Made by a program: the position numbers and the translations under genes
Assembly (NCBI GenBank): GCA_035252155.1
Contig: DATFDL010000049.1
Coordinates: forward strand, 1 to 6,002
DNA from: JAICLL01 sp035252155
Lineage (GTDB): Bacteria; Planctomycetota; Planctomycetia; Pirellulales; JAICIG01
Length of the DNA: 6,002 bases
Reading direction: 5' to 3'
Notes under the pieces: model-generated
Told to the model about the DNA's origin: nothing
Databases searched by the model: none
Seen by the model: only the letters and a program-made list of their open reading frames with translations
In this document: positions 1-4,796 of the stretch, piece by piece
How positions within the stretch are numbered: position 1 is the stretch's first letter
Layout of the letters: every line of letters begins with the position of its first letter

Positions 1-214
1 GCGCGTCAATCGTCCCTCGGCCGCGCCTCCTCCCGACGCGATCGCCCCAGGTGCAACCGCGCCTGCCCGCACGCTCTCCGCGCCTCCCCCGCGCACGCAC
101 GCCGCGCCGCCCTCGTCCAGCACCTCGCCGCCGAGTTCTCCATCGAGCTCGCCGGCTGCTTCGTCGAAAACCATTCGTCCGCTTCCTCCACCACCACCGC
201 CTCACAAGAAATAA

Positions 215-253
215 CCACCTCCGGTGGCTGGGGCAGAGCCTCGGCGATGCCCC
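215..253. repeat. Two adjacent short hairpins
   Basis: CCACC (215-219) pairs with GGTGG (223-227) around TCC, and GGGGCA (230-235) pairs with TGCCCC (248-253). They begin one base after the TAA at 212-214. No T-run follows on either strand, so a terminator role is only possible. The compact double-hairpin form resembles dispersed intergenic repeats of GC-rich bacteria. Confidence 0.45.
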
Positions 254-306
254 GGCGTGACTTGCGACAGGGCGAGCGGGCGACCTGGCGACACGGCGAG
301 GTAGCT

Positions 307-347
307 CGGGGCCTTGTGCCCCGCGGTTCCGACGGCGATCTTGTCGG
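307..347. repeat. GC-rich inverted repeats
   Basis: CGGGGC (307-312) pairs with GCCCCG (318-323) around CTTGT. Next to it CCGAC (329-333) pairs with GTCGG (343-347). They lie 40-80 bases beyond the stop codon of the leftward small membrane-protein gene and could act as its transcript end, although no U-run follows. Confidence 0.4.
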
Positions 348-386
348 CGCGAACACGGGCGTCTGGTGTTCGGCCCTAGGCATGGG

Positions 387-647
387 TCATTCCGCTGCCT
401 GGCGTTTCGACGCGCGTTGCAACACAAAGCCCGTCTTACGTACCGCAACAAGGATCCCGTGCATCACGCCGACGATTGTGATCGCAAATATTTCAAAGCT
501 GATGAAGGCGTTTCGGGGAGGTCTGCTAATGATAGAAAGCACGAGGATGAATGCCATGATGCTGCCCACCGCGTAAGCCAAGATCCAGAATGTGCCGGTT
601 GTCACAGAACGGCCACGCGATGGATAGTCTGGTGCGGCCAAAGTCAT
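387..647 (-). CDS. Small membrane protein, two predicted TM helices
   Basis: An 86-residue protein of unknown family. Residues 19-40 (around FWILAYAVGSIMAFILVLSI) and 48-69 (around FEIFAITIVGVMHGILVAV) are strongly hydrophobic and suggest a membrane hairpin, joined by a short SRPPRN turn. The C-terminus is basic (RK at 70-71; R78, K81, R82), suggesting that it lies in the cytoplasm. I chose the ATG at 647; an ATG at 683 or a GTG at 710 would add 12 or 21 residues without hydrophobic content. None has a clear Shine-Dalgarno site. The gene is read divergently from glgE. Bases 421-600 contain 92 G or C of 180, far below neighbouring genes; part of this reflects codons for hydrophobic residues, and foreign origin is possible. 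The clean hydrophobic pattern argues for a real gene, but no function can be assigned. Confidence 0.6.
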   Translation of the reverse strand: MTLAAPDYPSRGRSVTTGTFWILAYAVGSIMAFILVLSIISRPPRNAFISFEIFAITIVGVMHGILVAVRKTGFVLQRASKRQAAE

Positions 648-748
648 GCTTGGTCGATCAGGTGGGGTGCTTGCGCGACCCATTCTAGCAGCCCACTTCC
701 CTAGGGGCACACGATTTGCTTAACCGTTCTCGACTTCACCGCCAAACT

Positions 749-773
749 CGCGGACAATGGAAAACTGTCCGCG
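749..773. promoter_or_regulatory. Perfect inverted repeat upstream of glgE
   Basis: CGCGGACA (749-756) and TGTCCGCG (766-773) are perfect inverted 8-mers around a 9-base centre ATGGAAAAC, 53 bp upstream of the chosen glgE ATG. It could be an operator for a dimeric repressor or activator, with half-site centres about 17 bp apart, or a hairpin in the glgE leader RNA. I see no convincing -35/-10 pair nearby to place it relative to a transcription start. Confidence 0.45.
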
Positions 774-826
774 GCAGAGCAGAATTGCCGCCAACCGTCG
801 CCGCGAGGAATCTCGGGAACTCACCC

Positions 827-2812
827 ATGCCGTTTGACGACGGACGACGACGCGTGGTCATCCGGGAAGTCGAGCCGGAAATCGACGCCGGACGATACCC
901 GATCAAACGCACCATCGGCGAGAAAGTCGCCGTCAAAGTCGCCATCTTCGCCGACGGGCATGACCTCGTGCGCGGCGTGCTGCGCTATCGCCATGAATCG
1001 GAAACCGATTGGCACGAGATCGTGCTCGCGTCGCTCGGCCAGGATCTTTGGCAAGCGTCGTTCACCGTTACGCAACTCGGCCGGTACTTGTACACCGTGC
1101 AAGGCTGGGTCGATCATTACGACACTTGGTGCCGCGACATGCGCAAACGCATCGAGGCCAACCAGGATTTGTCGATCGACCTGTTGGTCGGCGCCAAATT
1201 GGTGCGCGAGGCCGCGGCCCGCGCCAGCGGCGATGACGCGCAGCGGCTGACCGAGGCCGCCGCAGTCATGGCCAGCGACCGCGGCTTTACCGCTCGTGCG
1301 CTGGTGGCGTTGGAGCCGGCGCTCGTCGAGTTGGTGCAAAAATATCCCGACCGCGCCCGCCAGACCACGTACGATCGCGAGCTGGCTGTGGTGGTCGATC
1401 GTCCCAAGGCGCGCTACTCGACGTGGTACGAGCTGTTTCCGCGCTCCTGCTCCAGTGAGCCGGGCAGGCACGGCACGCTGCAAGACTGTATTCGCCGGCT
1501 GCCCTACGTGGCCGCGATGGGTTTCGATGTGCTCTATCTGCCGCCGATCCATCCCATCGGCACGGCGTTTCGCAAAGGCAGGAACAACGCTCCAGCGGCA
1601 GAACCCGACGACACCGGCAGCCCTTGGGCCATTGGCGCCGAGTCGGGCGGGCACAAGGCCATCCATCCGCAGCTTGGCACGTTCGACGACTTTCACGCCT
1701 TGGTCGAGGCGGCGCGGTCGCACGGCGTCGAGATCGCGCTCGACGTGGCCATCCAATGCTCGCCCGACCATCCCTATGTAAAGCAGCATCCTGAATGGTT
1801 TCGCTCCCGGCCCGACGGCACCATCCAATACGCCGAAAACCCGCCCAAAAAATATCAAGACATCTATCCTGTTGATTTCGAAACCGACCGTTGGCGCGAG
1901 CTGTGGGACGAACTGAAGAGCATCTTCACCTTCTGGATCGGACATGGCGTGCGAATCTTTCGCGTCGATAATCCTCACACCAAGCCGCTGGCCTTCTGGG
2001 AATGGGTGATCGCCGAGATCAAACGCGAACACCCCGACGTCATCTTTCTGGCCGAGGCCTTTACCCGGCCGCAGGTGATGTATGAATTGGCCAAGCGCGG
2101 CTTTACGCAGTCGTACACCTATTTTTCCTGGCGAAACACGACCTACGAGCTGACCAAATACTTCACCGAGCTGATTCACTCGCCGGTGTGTGAGACGTAT
2201 CGCGCCAATCTCTGGCCGAACACGCCCGACATCTTGACCGAGTATTTGCAGAACGGCGGTCGCCCGGCCTTCATGGCTCGATTGATTCTGGCGGCCACGC
2301 TGGGGGCCAGCTATGGCATTTACGGGCCGGCCTTCGAGCTGTGCGAAAACCGCGCTCGCGAGCCCGGCAGCGAAGAATATCTTAACTCCGAAAAATATCA
2401 GATCGTCCATTGGCATTGGGACCGCGGCGACAGCCTGAGCGAGCTGATCGGCCGGGTGAACGCCATCCGCCGCGAGAACCCCGCCCTGCAAAGCGACGGC
2501 AACCTGCAATTCCACAGCACCACCAACGATCAACTGCTCTGCTTCAGCAAGCAGGCCGGCGACAACCTGATCTTGGTCGTCGTGAACGTCGATCCCTACC
2601 ACACGCATTCGGGCTGGGTCGATGTGCCGGCCGCCCGTCGCGAGACGGAGCCCGACAAGCCGTACCAGGTTCACGACCTGCTCAGCGATGCGCGGTACCT
2701 TTGGCACGGCGACCGCAACTACGTGGAGCTAAATCCTCACATCGTGCCCGCTCATATCTTCCGCGTCCGCCGCTGGGTGCGGTCGGAGCGGGAATTCGAG
2801 TATTTTCTGTAG
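827..2812 (+). CDS. glgE: Alpha-1,4-glucan:maltose-1-phosphate maltosyltransferase
   Basis: GlgE (GH13_3 family) transfers maltosyl units from alpha-maltose-1-phosphate to the non-reducing end of alpha-1,4-glucan in the cytoplasm, the polymerising step of the trehalose/maltose-1-phosphate route to glycogen-like glucan. The 661 residues fit the family length. Residues 8-190 form the N-terminal GlgE domain (RVVIREVEPEIDAGRYPIKR). The family signatures follow: YLPPIHPIG (237-245), PPKKYQDIYP (339-348) and FRVDNPHTKP (378-387). D381 is the expected nucleophile, E410 (in FLAEAF) the acid/base, and D468 (in NTPDIL) the transition-state stabiliser; by motif they match Asp394, Glu423 and Asp480 of the Streptomyces enzyme. 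A C-terminal beta domain ends the protein. I chose the ATG at 827 because homology begins just after it; a TTG at 716 would add 37 unrelated residues. A GAGGA at 805-809 is too distant to be a good ribosome site. No treS, maltokinase or glgB lies in the window. Confidence 0.96.
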   Translation: MPFDDGRRRVVIREVEPEIDAGRYPIKRTIGEKVAVKVAIFADGHDLVRGVLRYRHESETDWHEIVLASLGQDLWQASFTVTQLGRYLYTVQGWVDHYDTWCRDMRKRIEANQDLSIDLLVGAKLVREAAARASGDDAQRLTEAAAVMASDRGFTARALVALEPALVELVQKYPDRARQTTYDRELAVVVDRPKARYSTWYELFPRSCSSEPGRHGTLQDCIRRLPYVAAMGFDVLYLPPIHPIGTAFRKGRNNAPAAEPDDTGSPWAIGAESGGHKAIHPQLGTFDDFHALVEAARSHGVEIALDVAIQCSPDHPYVKQHPEWFRSRPDGTIQYAENPPKKYQDIYPVDFETDRWRELWDELKSIFTFWIGHGVRIFRVDNPHTKPLAFWEWVIAEIKREHPDVIFLAEAFTRPQVMYELAKRGFTQSYTYFSWRNTTYELTKYFTELIHSPVCETYRANLWPNTPDILTEYLQNGGRPAFMARLILAATLGASYGIYGPAFELCENRAREPGSEEYLNSEKYQIVHWHWDRGDSLSELIGRVNAIRRENPALQSDGNLQFHSTTNDQLLCFSKQAGDNLILVVVNVDPYHTHSGWVDVPAARRETEPDKPYQVHDLLSDARYLWHGDRNYVELNPHIVPAHIFRVRRWVRSEREFEYFL

Positions 2813-2816
2813 GGCT

Positions 2817-2842
2817 GGCCTTTGCTTGCGGAAAACAAGGCC
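2817..2842 (+). terminator. Possible hairpin after glgE
   Basis: GGCCTT (2817-2822) pairs with AAGGCC (2837-2842), starting four bases after the glgE stop codon. One more G-C pair is possible across a bulged T. No T-run follows, so this is a weak candidate for intrinsic termination and may only stabilise the 3' end of the transcript. Confidence 0.3.
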
Positions 2843-2862
2843 CCGCATTGCCGATTCCGTCG

Positions 2863-2940
2863 CCTAACCCGCTTGTACTGCTGAAGTTGCATCGCTTGCT
2901 GAACGCATCAACGGCGGTTTACGCAAGCGCGGGAGTTAGG
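2863..2940. repeat. Imperfect inverted repeat, about 78 bp
   Basis: The ends CCTAACCCGCTTG (2863-2875) and CAAGCGCGGGAGTTAGG (2924-2940) are inverted relatives: CCTAAC/GTTAGG match perfectly at the tips, and TTG/CAA and CGC/GCG match inside, with a few extra bases in the right arm. The middle (2886-2912) holds a further GTTG...CAAC pair. It lies between the convergent glgE and the leftward unknown gene and abuts the heptamer array. It looks like a structured intergenic repeat; no protein is encoded. Confidence 0.35.
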
Positions 2941-2996
2941 ATTCGGGATTCAGGATTCGGGATTCAGGGGATGTAGATCGGGATTCGGGGGTCAGG
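2941..2996. repeat. Heptamer tandem repeats, ATTCRGG type
   Basis: Four uninterrupted heptamers occupy 2941-2968, alternating ATTCGGG, ATTCAGG, ATTCGGG, ATTCAGG. After a short break three more follow: GATCGGG (2976-2982), ATTCGGG (2983-2989) and GGTCAGG (2990-2996). The same heptamer family reappears at 5852-5886 and, in inverted orientation, at 5961-5990. Seven-base tandem intergenic repeats are known as STRRs in cyanobacteria; function is unknown. Confidence 0.8.
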
Positions 2997-3004
2997 GCAC
3001 GTAG

Positions 3005-3024
3005 GTTAGGCTTTCCAGCCTGAC
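3005..3024. repeat. REP-like hairpin between convergent genes
   Basis: GTTAGGCT (3005-3012) folds onto AGCCTGAC (3017-3024) around the tetraloop TTCC, eight pairs with one G-T wobble. It sits between the ends of the convergent glgE and the leftward unknown gene, where it could mark the 3' ends of both transcripts. No T-run accompanies it. The compact stem and intergenic place resemble REP-type dispersed palindromes. Confidence 0.5.
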
Positions 3025-3028
3025 ACCG

Positions 3029-3057
3029 AGTCCCCAACCCCCTAGTCCCCAGCCCCT
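3029..3057. repeat. C-rich repeats of 7-8 bases
   Basis: AGTCCCC (3029-3035), AACCCCC (3036-3042), TAGTCCCC (3043-3050) and AGCCCCT (3051-3057) follow one another. Read on the - strand they are G-rich and resemble the nearby heptamer family. The block overlaps the last codons and the TAG stop (3042-3044) of the leftward gene, so the Gly-Ala-Gly-Asp end of that protein is encoded by repeat sequence. Confidence 0.55.
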
Positions 3058-4343
3058 GCGTTGGCCAACGCCTGGCGGCCGAACTCGTCCCAATGCTTCG
3101 CCGCCTCGGCGCGCAAATGTCGCGGCCAAGGTTCGGGCTCTTCTCGAATCCAATGGGCAATCAGGTCGGCGGACTCCTCATCATGCTGCCTCACCAACGA
3201 ACTGAGCAGCAGAAGGCGAATGCCCGGTGGAATGGCAGTTTGGCGCACATACCGGGCCACCTCGCGGTTGGCGGCCGGCGTTTCGAGCTGCGTCATCGCC
3301 AACACGAGTGCGTGAACGTCGCCGCCAGACTCAAATCGCTCGCCGTTGCGAACTTGCTCGGCCAACAGGTGGTCGACGTGCCGCACGGCCGGCGCCAGCT
3401 CGCCGACCGGGTCGGCCCGCAGCAGCACCACTCGCAGGTTGCGCAGATCGAAATCGATCAGCTTGTCCGGCGCGGCCAGCCATTTACGCGCGGCAGCGGC
3501 GACTTTGGGCGATTCGCCCGCATACTCTCGCAACAGGTGAATCACGCTTACGCGATAGGGGTAAAGGGACCTTTTACCCTTCGCGCCAGGGGGACGTTCA
3601 TCGGTTTGGTCGTAGTACTTCAGAATCTCTTGCCGGGCGCGGGGGGCGTCGAGCCGAAACAAGACATCCCAGGGATGATACGGCAATCCATGCGGTGCCT
3701 GCGGCCAATGCCTGGCGAGATAATCGTAGGCGGCGTCGCGCGTCTTCGCTGGCAGCTTGGCCGCAAATCGCTGGCTGAGACAATAGATCAGGTTGTCTTC
3801 AATGGTCGTGATGGGCGCGTTTGCGGCAGCGATCGGGGCGTTGTCGGCAGCGATGGCGTCGATGTGCTCGACGGCCCACGGCAGGTTAGCCGCCTCGGCC
3901 AGGAAACGCGACCACGAATGGGTTGTGCGCTGCGTGTCGGGCATCGCCAGTTCGCGATCTCGACACTCGCAAAGCGCCGCCAGGCGGCGACCGTCATCGC
4001 TATGCACCACGGCCATGAGATAGGCGTAGTAGTGCGACCGCCTCGCTGCGGGCTGTTCGTTGAGCAAGTGATCGACCAGGAACGCCAACGGCAGTTTGGG
4101 CGGCGTCAAGTCCGGGGCCGGCGGAGCCGACCGGTTTTTCCAGCCCGCGACGACATGCTCATTCTCCGCGAACACTTCTTCCGCACGTTTTTCACACTGC
4201 CGCCACCTCTCGGGCTGTCGCGTTTTGAGTGCGGCCGCCTCCGCAGCCAACTCATCGAGGATCGGCCGCGACGCAGCCTTTTCCCCCGCCGCCACCGGCC
4301 CCGCACAAGACAACAGAGACACAAGCAGTACAAGCTTTGGCAT
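3042..4343 (-). CDS. Exported or lipid-anchored helical protein, function unknown
   Basis: A 433-residue protein that I do not recognise. It opens with a secretion signal: K3, a hydrophobic core LVLLVSLLSC, then GPVAAGEK. The signal could be cut by signal peptidase I after A19 (V-A-A), or LLSC with C13 could be a short, atypical lipobox giving a lipoprotein. The rest is almost wholly helical, rich in Ala, Leu, Arg and Asp/Glu with repeated helix pairs (for example residues 262-300 and 360-400), suggesting an alpha-solenoid of HEAT type; no catalytic motif is visible. I chose the ATG at 4343 because the signal begins there and GAGGGG lies 6 bases upstream; the longer start at 4406 would bury the signal. 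Odd points: a 7-residue duplication (164-177), a palindrome-encoded KGKRSLYPYR stretch (255-264), and a C-terminus formed by repeat DNA. Confidence 0.82.
   Translation of the reverse strand: MPKLVLLVSLLSCAGPVAAGEKAASRPILDELAAEAAALKTRQPERWRQCEKRAEEVFAENEHVVAGWKNRSAPPAPDLTPPKLPLAFLVDHLLNEQPAARRSHYYAYLMAVVHSDDGRRLAALCECRDRELAMPDTQRTTHSWSRFLAEAANLPWAVEHIDAIAADNAPIAAANAPITTIEDNLIYCLSQRFAAKLPAKTRDAAYDYLARHWPQAPHGLPYHPWDVLFRLDAPRARQEILKYYDQTDERPPGAKGKRSLYPYRVSVIHLLREYAGESPKVAAAARKWLAAPDKLIDFDLRNLRVVLLRADPVGELAPAVRHVDHLLAEQVRNGERFESGGDVHALVLAMTQLETPAANREVARYVRQTAIPPGIRLLLLSSLVRQHDEESADLIAHWIREEPEPWPRHLRAEAAKHWDEFGRQALANAGAGD
3551..3585. repeat. 35-nt palindrome inside a coding sequence
   Basis: CGCGA (3551-3555) pairs with TCGCG (3581-3585) and, inside it, GGGTAAA (3559-3565) pairs with TTTACCC (3573-3579) around a 7-base loop. 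Twelve pairs with one small asymmetric internal loop are unusual within a gene. The palindrome is read through in frame by the leftward exported-protein gene, giving a basic KGKRSLYPYR stretch. It may be a small mobile palindromic element captured in the gene. Confidence 0.6.
3813..3854. repeat. 21-bp tandem duplication in frame
   Basis: Two adjacent 21-bp units on the - strand encode IAADNAP and IAAANAP (residues 164-177 of the exported protein). They share a GGCAGCGAT core and a GGGCG-type end. The duplication keeps the frame and adds about two helical turns. Confidence 0.6.
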
Positions 4344-4412
4344 GCTGGTCCCCTCGCCACACCTGAAGGCTGGGCGGGTCTTCCCACCGCGAATGTCGCG
4401 AGCCAATTCTTT

Positions 4413-4438
4413 GACGCGGCCCGGCGGACAATAGTTCC
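4413..4438 (-). promoter_or_regulatory. Candidate ECF-sigma promoter for the exported protein
   Basis: On the - strand GGAAC (4438-4434) is followed after 17 bases by CGTC (4416-4413), which resembles the GGAAC/CGTC promoters used by extracytoplasmic-function sigma factors. A start about 7-10 bases further on would leave a leader of some 60 bases before the ATG at 4343. Short motifs like this occur by chance, and spacing in this class is usually 15-17. Confidence 0.25.
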
Positions 4439-4507
4439 GTAGGCGCGACCAGATCGGGTGCCAGTTTTTACGTCATTCCCAGCGCCGTCATCGCTGCGGT
4501 CAGGGGG

Positions 4508-4705
4508 TCGGAGAAAACATACGATCGGTTGCCCGAAATCGTTCAGGGCCCCGGGTCCTTACGAAACGCGGATTCCGGGTTGAAAACAGTACGTCTTTTT
4601 CGCGTGATTCTGCCATGTGCCTGCACGTATTGCGGGACCATTTGCTCCTGCCGAATCGGATCGAAGCCGGCCTGCCGGACAGCCATCCGTCAGGATCGGA
4701 GAAAA
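4508..4705. repeat. Segment bounded by 10-bp direct repeats
   Basis: TCGGAGAAAA occurs at 4508-4517 and again at 4696-4705, each preceded by a CAGG-type sequence, with 178 bases between. Direct repeats around a non-coding block can mark an inserted element, but no terminal inverted repeats are evident just inside them, so insertion is only one explanation. Confidence 0.3.
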
Positions 4706-4707
4706 TG

Positions 4708-4779
4708 CCCTCACCTAGCCTCTTCCGGAGGGAGAGGAAAAAACCCTCACCGAGCATCTGCCGGAGGGAGAGGAATGCC
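4708..4779. repeat. Two tandem 36-bp units
   Basis: Units at 4708-4743 and 4744-4779 both begin CCCTCACC and share CCGGAGGGAGAGGAA; they differ at three of the first 32 bases. Unit 1 can form its own stem, CCTCT (4719-4723) with AGAGG (4733-4737). The pair lies just beyond the stop codon of the YchF-like gene and resembles the CCCTCACC...GGAGAGG dispersed intergenic repeats found in many GC-rich genomes. Confidence 0.8.
4738..4768 (-). terminator. Likely intrinsic terminator of the YchF-like gene
   Basis: Read on the - strand, CCCTC (4768-4764) pairs with GAGGG (4748-4744) and is followed at once by six T (4743-4738). It starts about 28 bases after the TAA of the YchF-like gene. The stem is short with a 15-base loop that can tighten by one more pair across a bulge. 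It is built from the tandem 36-bp repeat. Confidence 0.5.
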
Positions 4780-4796
4780 TGGGCACACGCGCGAAG

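Larger units (their letters stand above)
1..386. other. Gap without a confident gene; coding-like left edge
   Basis: No convincing complete gene is visible. In the first ~170 bases every third base (positions 3, 6, 9...) is almost always G or C, a coding-like phase that fits either the + strand frame starting at base 1 or its mirror on the - strand. The + frame gives a plausible helical stretch (LVQHLAAEFSIELAGC), but it runs on without a stop through the hairpins to base 576. A second + frame ends at a TAA at 212-214 with a Pro/Ala/Ser-rich tail ending HKK, directly before the inverted repeats, so it could be the end of a gene entering from the left. The - strand frame (383 down to 6) is mostly Arg/Ala-rich and looks like a shadow. 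The frame cannot be settled from this window. Confidence 0.5.
4344..4796. other. 453-bp gap between two leftward genes
   Basis: This gap separates the YchF-like gene from the exported-protein gene, too wide for tight co-transcription. It holds an ECF-like promoter candidate (4413-4438), a short CGCG-AATGT-CGCG palindrome (4388-4400), a segment bounded by 10-bp direct repeats (4508-4705), and a tandem repeat with a terminator (4708-4779). A - strand open frame at 4500-4757 runs through the repeats and has no recognisable protein features, so I do not call it a gene. Confidence 0.6.

Noticed and set aside
247..704. + strand frames opposite the small membrane protein
   Set aside because: They have irregular composition (Arg, Cys, His rich) and run through hairpins; the - strand reading gives two clean membrane helices.
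716..826. Extended glgE start at a TTG
   Set aside because: The added 37 residues are basic, unlike GlgE N-termini, and cover the inverted repeat; family similarity begins just after the ATG at 827.
821..2707. 628-codon open frame antisense to glgE
   Set aside because: It mirrors glgE codon bias in GC-rich DNA, shows no recognisable domain, and the + strand protein has full catalytic motifs.
3093..4442. 449-codon + strand frame opposite the exported-protein gene
   Set aside because: It overlaps the - strand gene, which has a signal sequence and a ribosome site; the + frame has neither and looks like a shadow.
4500..4757. 85-codon - strand frame in the gap
   Set aside because: Its start lies in the tandem 36-bp repeat and its body spans the direct-repeat-bounded block, with no signal, membrane helix or domain.
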